From: Candidatus Didemnitutus sp.
GTDB taxonomy: Bacteria > Verrucomicrobiota > Verrucomicrobiia > Opitutales > Opitutaceae
NCBI GenBank assembly: GCA_030681265.1
Contig: JAUXXD010000137.1
Coordinates: 1-50,702 of the forward strand
Direction: 5' to 3'
DNA: 50,702 bases
The notes below the pieces were generated by a model. It was not told where the DNA came from, did no database searches, and saw nothing but the letters and a program-made list of their open reading frames with translations. The position numbers and the translations under genes were made by a program. Below, one piece after another: positions 26,303-35,474 of this stretch (position 1 is the first letter of the stretch; each line of letters opens with the position of its first letter).

Positions 26303-27427
26303 ATGAAATTTAAGATCAACCGCGACCACTTCAGTAACGGCCTTGCCCAAGTCCTCAACGTTGTCGGCTCCAAGGCCGCCATGCCAATCTTGAGCAACGT
26401 GCTGATCGAGGCCGAGAAGGATTACCTCTCCCTCTCGACCACCAATCTCGACCTCGGCATCCGTTGCAAAATCAAAGCCGAGATCAAAGAGCCCGGCAGT
26501 GTCACCCTGCCCGTCAAGCGCCTCGCCACCATCGTGCGCGAGCTGCCCAACGTCGATGTCACCGTCGAAGGCTCCGCCTCGCACCAAGTAAAAATCACCT
26601 CCGGCGGTTCGCATTTTAAGATCATGGGGCTCGGGGCCGACGACTTCCCCAAACTACCAGACACCGGCGACGACAAGACCTTTGCCTTGGAACAAAGCGA
26701 GCTCGCCGGCATGCTCGGCAATGTCGCCTACGCGCAATCGACCGACGAAACCCGTTACATTCTCAACGGCGTCTATTTCAACTTCCGCGAGGGCAAACTC
26801 GCGCTCGTCGCCACCGATGGCCGTCGCCTGGCACTTGTTAGTAAAGAAATGGAAGTCCCCGCCGCCAACACCGGCGCAATCATCCTCCCCGCCAAGACCG
26901 TGGCCGAATTACTCCGCCTCCTCGGCAAGGGCGACAAGCTGACCATTTCCTTCAATGAACGCCGCGCCGCGTTCCAGATTGAGACGAACAAGGACAACAG
27001 CGGCCTGACCGACGCGATTTACCTCTTCTCGAAAGTCGTCGAAGGAAATTATCCCAATTACCAACAGGTTATTCCCAAGGAAACGCATCAGCGGATTAAG
27101 CTCGATCGCGAGAACTTCCTGCAATGCGTGCACCGCGCGGCCTTGGTAACGTCGGAGAAGTCCAATTCGGTGCGCATCAAACTCACGAGCAACTTGCTTG
27201 AGATCACCGCATCGTCGCCTGATTTCGGCGAGGCGCACGAGTCGATCGCGATCGATTACAGCGGGACCGAACTCCAAGTGGCCTTCAACCCGCAATTCGT
27301 GATGGATCCGCTCCGCGCGTTGACCAAGGACGAAGTTTACTTCGAGCTGAAGGACGAGGTTAGCCCCGGCGTCTTCAAGACCCTGGAGAGCTTCGTCTGT
27401 GTCATCATGCCGGTGCGCCTGAGCTAA
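26303..27427 (+). CDS. dnaN: DNA polymerase III sliding clamp, beta subunit
   Basis: 374 residues, full-length beta clamp that tethers DNA polymerase III. Three similar domains follow in order, from [20 protein letters not shown] with [11 protein letters not shown] and [14 protein letters not shown], through domain 2 ([30 protein letters not shown]), to the C-terminal [14 protein letters not shown] 26303 is the family start. The 194-base AT-richer upstream gap separates it from pssA; dnaA is not in the window. One match to the DnaA box consensus, read on the minus strand, lies 22 bases before the start codon. Confidence 0.95.
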   Translation: MKFKINRDHFSNGLAQVLNVVGSKAAMPILSNVLIEAEKDYLSLSTTNLDLGIRCKIKAEIKEPGSVTLPVKRLATIVRELPNVDVTVEGSASHQVKITSGGSHFKIMGLGADDFPKLPDTGDDKTFALEQSELAGMLGNVAYAQSTDETRYILNGVYFNFREGKLALVATDGRRLALVSKEMEVPAANTGAIILPAKTVAELLRLLGKGDKLTISFNERRAAFQIETNKDNSGLTDAIYLFSKVVEGNYPNYQQVIPKETHQRIKLDRENFLQCVHRAALVTSEKSNSVRIKLTSNLLEITASSPDFGEAHESIAIDYSGTELQVAFNPQFVMDPLRALTKDEVYFELKDEVSPGVFKTLESFVCVIMPVRLS

Positions 27428-27483
27428 GCCGCCCGGGTTCGTCGCCAATTTTCGCCCCGCGGACAGCTGTTCGCCGCCCGGTC

Positions 27484-28365
27484 ATGTCGGAAGTCATAAC
27501 CATTGTCCTCGCGCCCGCCGCGGCCCTGCTGCTGGCGTTGTTCTACATCAACCTGCGGGTCGCCTCGCCGATGTTGGCGATACCGATCCGTTGGTTGCGG
27601 TGGCTGTTGTTCGCGCTCTTCGTGGCCTCGGCGAACGAGCAATTCGGCTGGATCGACCGACCCTTTTGGGTTGTGGCGGTGAGCGCGTTTCTCCTCTGGT
27701 TTGTGCTCGAATCCGGTTTTAATTGGCTGCGCGTTTCCGCGATCAGTCTGAGTCCGTTGCCGCTGTTTCCCAAATTCGTGGCCAACACCGGCGGCGACGA
27801 GTGGCCGGTGCAGGAGCGCTTGCTGCGGGTGCGCGATTGGTTGCGCGATAATCGCTTTACCGCCACGCAAGCACTGAAGGCCGAAGTTGGCGGCGGCATC
27901 TGGTTGCGCGTGTCAATTTATCAGAGTCACGACAACACCGTGCGCGCCCAGGTGGCGTTTCTGCCCCAGGACAGCGGCGCCATTACGGTGTGTTTCAGTT
28001 TGTCCACCGAGACGCAAAGCGGCCGACGCTACGTCACCGATAATTTTTTCCTCCCCTTCGGCGGTTTTTATCCGGAGAGCTGGTTCCTCGCGCGCAGTCC
28101 GTGGCGACGGTCATTGCCGCGGTTGCTCGCGCATCACTTGCAACGGATCCAGCGCGCCGAGGAAGTAGCGGTGCCGTGGGAAACCACCCCGATCGACGAC
28201 TTAAATCGCCAGCAGCAGATGATGGAACAGGTGAACACCGAACTGGGGTTTCTGTTGCCGCATGCCGAGCGCGAAGAACACGGCAAGATCACGCCGGAAG
28301 GCCGCTTTCGCATCTGGCAGGAAGCGTGGCTGCTCGATTACTTCGGTCGCGCGCGGCATTACTGA
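27484..28365 (+). CDS. Hypothetical membrane protein, 293 aa
   Basis: Not recognised. Three hydrophobic helices at about residues 5-24, 35-53 and 61-79 are followed by a soluble domain of about 200 residues with Trp/Arg-rich segments (WPVQERLLRVRDWLRDNRF, GGGIWLRVSIYQ, GFYPESWFLARSPWRRSL) and a helical tail ending FGRARHY. A plausible cytosolic sensor-like or structural domain, but no motif supports a function. It follows dnaN by 56 bases on the same strand. Confidence 0.75.
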   Translation: MSEVITIVLAPAAALLLALFYINLRVASPMLAIPIRWLRWLLFALFVASANEQFGWIDRPFWVVAVSAFLLWFVLESGFNWLRVSAISLSPLPLFPKFVANTGGDEWPVQERLLRVRDWLRDNRFTATQALKAEVGGGIWLRVSIYQSHDNTVRAQVAFLPQDSGAITVCFSLSTETQSGRRYVTDNFFLPFGGFYPESWFLARSPWRRSLPRLLAHHLQRIQRAEEVAVPWETTPIDDLNRQQQMMEQVNTELGFLLPHAEREEHGKITPEGRFRIWQEAWLLDYFGRARHY

Positions 28366-28458
28366 GACGCGCGCGGTGCCCGCCATCAGCATCTGGTCGC
28401 GCCGACATCCGACTGGCAAAAACGCCGCGGCGGACTACCGTGATGGACTTAACCAACC

Positions 28459-28914
28459 ATGAAACTCTCTCACCTGCTTCGTTCCGCCCTCCTGTGCACC
28501 ATGCTCGCGTTGCCGCTTTCCGCTTACGAAGGCTGGATGACTGACGTCACCGCCGCGAGGGCCAAGGCTGCAGCCGAAGGGAAGCAACTCGTGCTCGAAT
28601 TCACTGGCTCGACGTGGTGCCCGCCGTGCAAGGCACTGCATGCGGAAGTGCTTACGTCGGCAGAATTCGCCGCTTACGCGGCCGACAAGGTGCTCGCGCT
28701 GGTGGATTACCCGCGCGCGAAAGATCGCACGCCCGAAAAAATCGCGGCCGATCCGGAGTTGGCGCGCCTCATCGCGTTGAAGGACGAGTATAAGGTGCCC
28801 GGTTTCCCTACGATGTTCGTCTTCGACGCGAAAGGCCAAGAGCTCGCCAAGGTCGTCGGCTACGAAAAAGGCTCCGGCCCGGCCGCTTATCTCGCGGAAC
28901 TTACGAAGCAGTAA
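28459..28914 (+). CDS. Exported thioredoxin-fold protein
   Basis: 151 residues. Signal peptide MKLSHLLRSALLCTMLALPL, cleaved near LSAYE. Thioredoxin fold with redox motif STWCPPCKALH (Cys54, Cys57) and the cis-Pro segment VPGFPTMFVFD. The resemblance is to DsbD-gamma/thioredoxin-like periplasmic reductases. Likely reduces or isomerises disulfides in the periplasm; no partner (DsbD, cytochrome maturation) lies nearby. Confidence 0.85.
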   Translation: MKLSHLLRSALLCTMLALPLSAYEGWMTDVTAARAKAAAEGKQLVLEFTGSTWCPPCKALHAEVLTSAEFAAYAADKVLALVDYPRAKDRTPEKIAADPELARLIALKDEYKVPGFPTMFVFDAKGQELAKVVGYEKGSGPAAYLAELTKQ

Positions 28915-29006
28915 GCAACCCCACCACCAGGCAGACGCGCCGCCAGTGGCGTGTTGCACCGGTAATATCGGCTCGTCACCCGGCCGCTTCCCGCTAGCCG
29001 TAAATC

Positions 29007-29303
29007 ATGTTGCTCTTCGCCGCCTCTGCGCTCGAAACCGCTCAAACTGTCCCCGCGGCCACTTGGCTGAAGCTCGGCATCGTCATCGCCTCGTTGGTCG
29101 CATTGGTTTTCATCCTGCGAAAAATTGCCGGGATGAACAAAATCCTCGTGGGCGTGGCCGTGGGCGTCGTCCTGTCCGTGATTTTCTTTTCGTGGGTCTA
29201 TAAACGCAACGAACCCAGCTGGATGACGCCGATCGTCGACAAGGTCGCGCCGTTTTTTCCAAAGGCGAACGCGTTCGAAAAACGCCGCAACAACGCACCG
29301 TAA
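29007..29303 (+). CDS. Small two-helix membrane protein
   Basis: 98 residues. Hydrophobic helices at about 19-38 (WLKLGIVIASLVALVFIL) and 44-64 (NKILVGVAVGVVLSVIFFSW), with a basic C-terminal tail (ANAFEKRRNNAP). No family recognised. 92 bases after the thioredoxin gene, 123 before gnd. Confidence 0.65.
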   Translation: MLLFAASALETAQTVPAATWLKLGIVIASLVALVFILRKIAGMNKILVGVAVGVVLSVIFFSWVYKRNEPSWMTPIVDKVAPFFPKANAFEKRRNNAP

Positions 29304-29426
29304 TCTCCGCGGCGATGGTGCGCGCGCCAACGTGCGCCAGGACAACCCGCGCGGCCTTTATGCCACTTTCGGCAATAGTAATTAGTTTGGTCTTTCCGGA
29401 GCGCGCCGCTAGCCTGCTCCTCTCTT

Positions 29427-30932
29427 ATGGCCAAGACACATTCTGATATCGGACTCGTCGGCCTGGCCGTCATGGGTCAGAACCTCGCCCTCAACATCGC
29501 CGACCACGGCTTTCGGATTTCGGTCTACAACCGCACGGTTGAAAAGACGGACAAATTCGTCGCCGAGAACCCCAACACGCCCGGTGGCCTCGTCGGCTCG
29601 AAGACACTCGCCGACTTCGTCGCCTCCCTCGCCAAACCGCGCAAGGTCGTCATCCTCGTCCAAGCGGGCAAGGCAACCGACGCGGTGATCGATGGCCTCG
29701 TGCCGCTGCTCGCCAAGGGCGATATCATCATCGACGGCGGCAACGCACTCTGGACCGACACGATCCGCCGCGAAAAACAACTCCGCGAAAAGAATCTCCG
29801 CTTCATCGGCTCCGGTGTGTCCGGTGGTGAAGAAGGCGCCCGTTTCGGCCCGTCGCTCATGCCCGGTGGCGAATTCGCCGCGTGGAAAGAATTGCAACCG
29901 ATCTGGGAAGCCATCGCCGCCAAAGTTGACGGCAAGACTGGCAAACCCATCGCCGGCGCCAAGCCCGGTCAGCCCGTCTCCGGCGGCGTGCCTTGCACGA
30001 CCCACATCGGCGAAAACGGCGCGGGCCACTACGTGAAGATGATTCACAACGGCATCGAATATGGCGACATGCAGATGATCTGCGAAGCCTACGCGTTGAT
30101 GTCCGGCCTGCTCGGGCTCAAAGCCGAGGAAATGGGCGAAATCTTCTCCGAGTGGAACCGCGGCGCGCTCGACAGCTTCCTCATCGAAATCACCGCCGAC
30201 ATTCTCAAGCAGAAGGACCCCGCCAACAAGCGGAAGGCGTTCGTTGACATCGTGCTCGATACCGCCGGCCAGAAAGGCACGGGCAAATGGACTTCGACCA
30301 ACGCCCTCGATATGGGCGTTCCCGCCCCGACCATCGCCGAAGCCGTCTTCGCGCGCTGCATCTCGGCCATCAAGGACGAACGCGTCGCCGCCTCGAAGAT
30401 TCTCAAAGGCCCGAGCAAGAAATACCGCGGCTCGAAGAAGGCCCTCATCAAGGCCATCCACGACGCCCTCTACTGCTCCAAGATTTGCTCCTACGCCCAG
30501 GGCTTTCAGCTCATGCGCACCGCGCAACAGGAATACAATTGGAAGCTCAACTTCGGCGAGATTGCCCAGATCTTCCGCGGCGGTTGCATCATCCGTGCCG
30601 CCTTCCTGCAAAAGATAACCGAGGCCTACGCGCGCGACCCAAACCTCGCGAACCTCCTGCTCGACCCGTATTTCAACAAGATGGTGAAGCAGGCGCAGGA
30701 AAACTGGCGCAAAGTCGTTTCGCTCGCCGCCGAATGCGGTGTCGCGGCACCGACCTTCAGCTCCGCCCTCGCCTACTACGACAGCTACCGGTCCGCGCGA
30801 CTGCCGGCGAACTTACTCCAAGCCCAACGCGACTACTTCGGCGCGCACACCTACGAGCGCACCGACAAACCGCGCGGCAAGTTCTTCCACGTCGACTGGC
30901 CGGAGCCCACGCGCCCGCAACTGGAAGCTTGA
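29427..30932 (+). CDS. gnd: 6-phosphogluconate dehydrogenase, decarboxylating
   Basis: 501-residue NADP-dependent enzyme of the oxidative pentose phosphate pathway. Rossmann motif [18 protein letters not shown] with [10 protein letters not shown] (Arg after the second strand favours NADP), [20 protein letters not shown], catalytic block [19 protein letters not shown] and C-terminal domain with [16 protein letters not shown]. Slightly longer than E. coli Gnd (468 aa), in the range of the long homodimeric form. No zwf or pgl nearby. A hairpin immediately follows in the gap to the next gene. Confidence 0.95.
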   Translation: MAKTHSDIGLVGLAVMGQNLALNIADHGFRISVYNRTVEKTDKFVAENPNTPGGLVGSKTLADFVASLAKPRKVVILVQAGKATDAVIDGLVPLLAKGDIIIDGGNALWTDTIRREKQLREKNLRFIGSGVSGGEEGARFGPSLMPGGEFAAWKELQPIWEAIAAKVDGKTGKPIAGAKPGQPVSGGVPCTTHIGENGAGHYVKMIHNGIEYGDMQMICEAYALMSGLLGLKAEEMGEIFSEWNRGALDSFLIEITADILKQKDPANKRKAFVDIVLDTAGQKGTGKWTSTNALDMGVPAPTIAEAVFARCISAIKDERVAASKILKGPSKKYRGSKKALIKAIHDALYCSKICSYAQGFQLMRTAQQEYNWKLNFGEIAQIFRGGCIIRAAFLQKITEAYARDPNLANLLLDPYFNKMVKQAQENWRKVVSLAAECGVAAPTFSSALAYYDSYRSARLPANLLQAQRDYFGAHTYERTDKPRGKFFHVDWPEPTRPQLEA

Positions 30933-30938
30933 GCCAAG

Positions 30939-30964
30939 CCCAGTTGGTCGTTTGACCCACTGGG
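30939..30964 (+). promoter_or_regulatory. Hairpin ending one base before the epimerase start codon
   Basis: CCCAGT-T-GGTC, loop GTTT, GACC-C-ACTGGG: ten pairs with one internal mismatch and a tetraloop. It fills the 33-base gap between gnd and the dipeptide epimerase and would sequester the ribosome-binding region of the latter, so it may set the translation rate or mark a processing point. No T-run follows, so it is not a standard terminator. Confidence 0.55.
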
Positions 30965-30965
30965 T

Positions 30966-31988
30966 ATGCAGCTCCGCTTTTCTCCCCTCACGCTGGAGTT
31001 GAGGCACGCGTTCACGCTCGCCGCGAGTTCGCGCACCACGACGCCGGCGATGTTGGTCGAGTTGGAACACGACGGCCTCACCGGCTATGGTGAGGCCGCG
31101 ATGCCTCCCTACCTCGGTGACACACAATCCACCGCCACCGCGTTCTTCGGTTGCCTCAATGCGTCGCGCTGGACCGATCCGTTTCGCACCGAAGAAATCC
31201 TCGCCGAAATCGACGCGCTCGTTCCCGGCAACACCGCCGCCAAGGCCGCGCTCGACATCGCACTGCACGATTGGATCGGCAAAAAACTCGGGCTGCCGCT
31301 GCATAAACTGTGGGGCTTGGACGCCGCGCGTGCGCCGGTCACTTCGTTCACCATCGGCATCGCTACGCCGGAAATTGTCCGCCAGAAAACCCGCGAGGCA
31401 GAGCCGTATCACATGCTCAAGGTGAAGCTGGGCCGCGACACCGACCAACAGTTGATCGAGACGATTCGTGAAATCACCGACAAGCCGCTGCTGGTGGACG
31501 CCAACCAGGGCTGGACCGACCGCGAGGACGCCCTGCGCATGAGCGAATGGCTCGCCGCGCGCGGCGTCGTGTTGATCGAACAACCCTTTGCCAAGACCGC
31601 GCTCGACGACACCGCGTGGTTGCGCGAGCGCAGCCCGTTGCCGTTGATCGCCGACGAAAGCGCGCAACGCCTCACCGACGTCGCACGGCTCCGCGGCGTG
31701 TTCGACGGCATCAACATCAAGCTGATGAAATGCACCGGCCTGCGCGAAGCCCACCGCATGATCACCGCCGCGCGCGCGCTCGAGATGAAAGTGATGCTCG
31801 GCTGCATGACCGAAACGTCCTGCGCGATTTCCGCCGCCGCGCAACTGGCGCCGCTCGCCGACTGGGCCGACCTCGACGGCGCACTCCTGATCACAAACGA
31901 TCCGTTCGACGGCGCCACCTTCGACAACGGCCGCATCCTTCCCTCCGCTCGCCCCGGCATCGGCGTGAGGCGTCGCGTTACTTCCTAA
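30966..31988 (+). CDS. ycjG: L-Ala-D/L-Glu (dipeptide) epimerase
   Basis: 340-residue enolase-superfamily enzyme of the muconate-lactonizing subgroup. Catalytic lysines K152-x-K154 in MLKVKLGRD and the second acid/base Lys252 in INIKLMKCTG; metal ligands Asp178 (DAN), Glu205 (IEQP) and Asp230 (ADES). The later segment WADLDGALLITNDPFDG has the DxD pattern typical of Ala-Glu epimerases. The enzyme converts L-Ala-D-Glu from recycled murein to L-Ala-L-Glu for degradation. First of three tightly packed genes with nagZ and an amidase, which supports this role. Other dipeptide specificity is possible. Confidence 0.88.
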   Translation: MQLRFSPLTLELRHAFTLAASSRTTTPAMLVELEHDGLTGYGEAAMPPYLGDTQSTATAFFGCLNASRWTDPFRTEEILAEIDALVPGNTAAKAALDIALHDWIGKKLGLPLHKLWGLDAARAPVTSFTIGIATPEIVRQKTREAEPYHMLKVKLGRDTDQQLIETIREITDKPLLVDANQGWTDREDALRMSEWLAARGVVLIEQPFAKTALDDTAWLRERSPLPLIADESAQRLTDVARLRGVFDGINIKLMKCTGLREAHRMITAARALEMKVMLGCMTETSCAISAAAQLAPLADWADLDGALLITNDPFDGATFDNGRILPSARPGIGVRRRVTS

Positions 31989-33065
31989 ATGACGACCGCT
32001 CCTCCAGCCGCCACACGGCACGAAAAAATCGGCCAATTGCTGATCGTCGGTTTCCGCGGCTGCACCCCGGCCGAGTGCGGGCTCGTCGTGCGGGACATCC
32101 AAACCCACCACATCGGCGGCGTGATTTTCTTCGATCAGGAAATGAGCGGCGGCACAATCGACAGCGCCTTCCGTCGTCGCAACATCGAGTCGCCGACGCA
32201 AGTGCGCGAACTCATCACTCATCTGCAAACGCAGGCGCGCGTGCCGCTACTCGTTGCGGTTGATCAGGAGGGGGGGCGCGTTAACCGCCTCAAGCCAGCC
32301 TACGGATTTACTGCGAGTATGTCGCACGAGGAACTCGGCGCGCGCAACGTGCTCGCGGGAACGCATCGCGCCGCCGCGGCCATGGCCGACACGCTCGCGA
32401 CCGCGGGCTTCAATCTCAACCTTGCGCCCGTCGTCGATCTCGACGCCAATCCCGCCAACCCGATCATCAAGGGCAAAGCGCGCGCGTTCTCGGCCGATCC
32501 GGAGATCGTCGCGCGGCACGCGGGCGAATTCGTGCGCGCGCACCGCGAGCGCGGCGTCGCGTGTTGCGCAAAACATTTTCCCGGCCACGGCAGCGCTGCG
32601 GGCGATACGCATCTCGGACTCGTCGATGTCTCCGCTACATGGCACCAGCGCGAACTCGTCCCGTTCCAACAACTGATCGCCGCCGATCTCTGCGACGTGA
32701 TCATGAGTGCGCACGTTTTCAATTCGCGCCTCGACCCGGAGCGCCCCGCGACGCTGTCGCGTGCGGTCATCACGGATTTGCTGCGCGGCCAGCTCGGTTT
32801 TCGCGGCGTGGTGGTGAGTGACGATCTGGAAATGAAAGCGATCTCGGCTCACTACGGCATGGACGAAGCGATCGTGGCCGCACTCAACGCCGGCGTCGAT
32901 GTGCTCTGTTTCGGCAACAACATGAGTTACGATCCCGACATCGCGCCGCGCGTGATTGCTGCGGTGTTGCGCGCGGTGGAAAGTGGGCGCGTCACCGAAG
33001 CGCGACTCGACGAAGCTTATCAACGCGTGTTAGCTCTCAAGCGGCGGCTCGGTTTGCTCACCTGA
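31989..33065 (+). CDS. nagZ: Beta-N-acetylglucosaminidase NagZ (GH3)
   Basis: 358-residue glycoside hydrolase family 3 enzyme, single-domain and without a signal peptide, as cytosolic NagZ. It removes GlcNAc from 1,6-anhydroMurNAc-peptides. VDQEGGRVNRLKP (92-104), the catalytic loop KHFPGHGSAAGDTHLGL (Lys195-Leu211, with the Asp-His acid/base dyad) and nucleophile Asp278 in VVVSDDLEMKAI are all intact. The ATG abuts the stop codon of the epimerase with no gap, implying translational coupling. Confidence 0.94.
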   Translation: MTTAPPAATRHEKIGQLLIVGFRGCTPAECGLVVRDIQTHHIGGVIFFDQEMSGGTIDSAFRRRNIESPTQVRELITHLQTQARVPLLVAVDQEGGRVNRLKPAYGFTASMSHEELGARNVLAGTHRAAAAMADTLATAGFNLNLAPVVDLDANPANPIIKGKARAFSADPEIVARHAGEFVRAHRERGVACCAKHFPGHGSAAGDTHLGLVDVSATWHQRELVPFQQLIAADLCDVIMSAHVFNSRLDPERPATLSRAVITDLLRGQLGFRGVVVSDDLEMKAISAHYGMDEAIVAALNAGVDVLCFGNNMSYDPDIAPRVIAAVLRAVESGRVTEARLDEAYQRVLALKRRLGLLT

Positions 33066-33084
33066 GTCTGCCGCTTTCTTCGTG

Positions 33085-34086
33085 ATGTTTTCTCCCCGTT
33101 TTTTTTCCACGCTCGGCGTCTTCGTCGCTTTCGCGCTGTTGTCCGGTTGCGCCACACCACCCGCCGCGCCGCTCTCGCGGCAGGGCGAAGAAATTGTCGT
33201 GGCCGGACAATTTTTTCCGATCGGCACGCCCGTCGTCACTTGGATGGATCCGGGCGGTTACGATGCGTATCGCGTGGAGCGGCGCTTCGCGCCGTTGGCG
33301 GAAAGCGGTTGGGACAAGACGGCGGCGGCGCGGCCCGACATTAAGTCGCCCAACCGCTACGGTCTGCGCGCGGTGAATCTCTCGAATGAGGAAATCTCCC
33401 GCGTGCGCGGCGGTGGCTGGGATCTGCCGTTGTTGCGGCGCGTGGTCGATCAATTCGTCCTCCACTACGATGCCTGCGGCATCAGCAAGCAGTGTTTCAA
33501 TATTCTCCACGACCACCGCGGGCTCTCGGTGCACTTCATGTTGGATCTCGACGGCACGATTTACCAAACGCTCGATGTGAAAGAGCGCGCGTGGCACGCC
33601 TCGACGTCCAACGACCGCTCCGTCGGTGTCGAGATCGCCAACATCGGCGCCTACGCGCCGGGCGATTTGTCGGTGTTGCAGTCGTGGTATCGCCGCGACG
33701 CCAAAGGCGGCACGGAAATCACCATTCCGGAAAAACTCGGCGACCCGCTGTTCCGCGTGAAAGGTTTCAAAGGCCGCCCGATTCGCCCCGAGCCGGTGAA
33801 GGGCAACATCCAGGCGACCGACCTCGTGCAATACGACCTCACGCCCGAGCAATACGCCGCATTGATCAAACTCACCGCCGCGCTCAGCAAAATCTTTCCG
33901 AAGATCAAACTCGACTACCCGCGCGACGCCAAAAGCCGACTCATCACGCACAAACTTCCCGACGCGCAACTTGCCGCGTTTCAGGGCGTCATCGGCCACT
34001 ACCACATTCAGACGAACAAGACCGACCCCGGCCCCGCGCTACAGTGGGACAAAATCATCAACGGCGCCCGCGCGCTGCGAAAGTAG
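33085..34086 (+). CDS. N-acetylmuramoyl-L-alanine amidase lipoprotein, AmiD-type
   Basis: 333-residue Amidase_2 (PGRP-like) enzyme cleaving the MurNAc-L-Ala bond. Signal with lipobox ALLSGC (Cys22) anchors it to a membrane on the periplasmic face, like E. coli AmiD. Zinc and catalytic segments: FVLHYDACG, VHFMLDLDGTIYQTLD with RAWHAST, and IGHYHIQTNKTDPG. Unlike cytosolic AmpD this copy is exported, so it should act before uptake. Start ATG 33085; a GTG directly before it is possible. It follows nagZ by 19 bases. Ends before a palindromic element and a convergent operon. Confidence 0.9.
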   Translation: MFSPRFFSTLGVFVAFALLSGCATPPAAPLSRQGEEIVVAGQFFPIGTPVVTWMDPGGYDAYRVERRFAPLAESGWDKTAAARPDIKSPNRYGLRAVNLSNEEISRVRGGGWDLPLLRRVVDQFVLHYDACGISKQCFNILHDHRGLSVHFMLDLDGTIYQTLDVKERAWHASTSNDRSVGVEIANIGAYAPGDLSVLQSWYRRDAKGGTEITIPEKLGDPLFRVKGFKGRPIRPEPVKGNIQATDLVQYDLTPEQYAALIKLTAALSKIFPKIKLDYPRDAKSRLITHKLPDAQLAAFQGVIGHYHIQTNKTDPGPALQWDKIINGARALRK

Positions 34087-34120
34087 TTCCGGCGTCGATC
34101 TCCGCCGCGCGCACCGCCTG

Positions 34121-34139
34121 AAAAACGCAGTGTGCTGCG
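34121..34139 (-). terminator. Rho-independent terminator of the murQ-yddW-ampG operon
   Basis: Stem CGCAG / CTGCG (34126-34139) with a four-base loop. On the minus strand it is followed by TTTTT (34125-34121). It lies 48 bases beyond the ampG stop. Confidence 0.7.
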
Positions 34140-34143
34140 GCCA

Positions 34144-34168
34144 GTTTGTAACGTATTATATTACAAAC
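34144..34168. repeat. Palindromic intergenic element, copy 2 of 2
   Basis: Exact reverse complement of 1456-1480: arms GTTTGTAA and TTACAAAC around a nine-base AT-rich centre. It lies 19 bases after the ampG stop and just before that operon's terminator. In both copies the element follows a stop codon closely and in the same orientation relative to the gene it follows. Confidence 0.85.
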
Positions 34169-34187
34169 GGGCTTTGAGCGATCGGGC

Positions 34188-35474
34188 TCAGGCTTTCTTG
34201 CCGAACGCAGGATCGATTTTGACGAAGGCGCAGGCGGCGAACGACGGGATCGTGCACGCCATCACCCAAAGAAAGAAATTCTGGTAACCGAGTTGTTCTT
34301 GTATCCAACCCGCCGCCATGCCGGGCAACATCATGCCGAGCGCCATGAAGCCGGTGCAAATCGCGTAGTGCGCAGTTTTGTGTTCGCCTTCGGCAAACAT
34401 GATCATCGTGAGCAAGTAGGCCGCGAAACCGAAGCCGTAACCGAATTGCTCGACCGCCAGCGCCGCACCAATCACGGCGACCGCACTCGGTTGCCACCAC
34501 GCGAGGGCGACGAAGATGAGGTTCGGCACGTTCATTGCAAAAATCATCGGCCACAGCAGCCGCTTGAGTCCGTAACACGAAATCACGTAACCACCGAGCA
34601 ATCCGCCGCCGGTGAGTGCGAGCACGCCGATGGTGCCGTAGGCGAGTCCGACCTGTTGCGTGCTCAAGGCGAGTCCGCCGACGTCGCGTCCATCGAGCAG
34701 GAACGGCGTGACGAGTTTCAGCAGTTGCGACTCCGCGAAGCGGTAAAGCAACAGGAAGCCGAGCATGACGCCGAGGCCGGGCTTGCGAAAAAATGCGCCG
34801 AACACCGCGACAAAATCCGCCATGAGCCGACCGCGTTGACGCACCGCGTGATCGGTCGGCGGCTGCGGCAGCACCAACGCATGATAGAGGCCCGCGACGA
34901 CCGCGAGGCCTGCGAGCAGTCCGAACACCAGCGTCCATGCCCGCGCCACGTCGCCCGTGTAATCTTGGAGATAACCCGCGAGATAAACGAGGCCGCCCTG
35001 CCCCGCGATCATCGCCAGTCGGAAAAACGTGCTGCGCACGCCGACGAACGCAGCCTGCTGGTGCGCGGGCAGCGCGAGCATGTAGAAGCCATCAGCCGCG
35101 ATGTCGTGCGTGGCGGAGCTGAACGCCAGCAACCAAAACATGGCGAGCGTCAGTTGGAAAAAGTGCGGGGCGGGAATCGTCAACGCCACCAATGCGAACG
35201 CCGCGCCGATGGCGAGTTGCAGCGAGACGATCCAGAAACGTTTCGTGCGAAACAAATCCACCACCGGCGACCACAACGGCTTGATCACCCACGGCAGGTA
35301 GAGCCAGCTCGTATAGAGCGCGATGTCGGTGTTGGAGAGTTTGAGATTCTTATACATGACGACCGAGAGCGTCATCACGACCACGTAGGGAATGCCCTGG
35401 CTGAAGTAGAGCGTCGGAATCCAACTCCATGCGCGGGCGGCATTGGCCGGTGGAGGAACAGGGGATGCGTTCAT
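34188..35474 (-). CDS. ampG: AmpG-like MFS permease
   Basis: 428-residue permease with about 12 membrane helices. The N-terminal SWIPTLYFSQGIPYVVVMTL and LYLPWVIKPLWSPVVDL follow the AmpG family pattern. Expected role is proton-driven import of GlcNAc-anhydroMurNAc (peptides) from periplasm to cytosol. It is last in a leftward operon after murQ and a DigH/YddW-like gene; its ATG overlaps the previous stop by four bases (ATGA). Substrate assignment leans strongly on this murein-recycling context. Confidence 0.85.
   Translation of the reverse strand: MNASPVPPPANAARAWSWIPTLYFSQGIPYVVVMTLSVVMYKNLKLSNTDIALYTSWLYLPWVIKPLWSPVVDLFRTKRFWIVSLQLAIGAAFALVALTIPAPHFFQLTLAMFWLLAFSSATHDIAADGFYMLALPAHQQAAFVGVRSTFFRLAMIAGQGGLVYLAGYLQDYTGDVARAWTLVFGLLAGLAVVAGLYHALVLPQPPTDHAVRQRGRLMADFVAVFGAFFRKPGLGVMLGFLLLYRFAESQLLKLVTPFLLDGRDVGGLALSTQQVGLAYGTIGVLALTGGGLLGGYVISCYGLKRLLWPMIFAMNVPNLIFVALAWWQPSAVAVIGAALAVEQFGYGFGFAAYLLTMIMFAEGEHKTAHYAICTGFMALGMMLPGMAAGWIQEQLGYQNFFLWVMACTIPSFAACAFVKIDPAFGKKA

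Noticed and set aside
28935-28954. Terminator after the thioredoxin gene
   Set aside because: A seven-pair stem ACGCGCC/GGCGTGT exists but includes a wobble pair and has no T-run.
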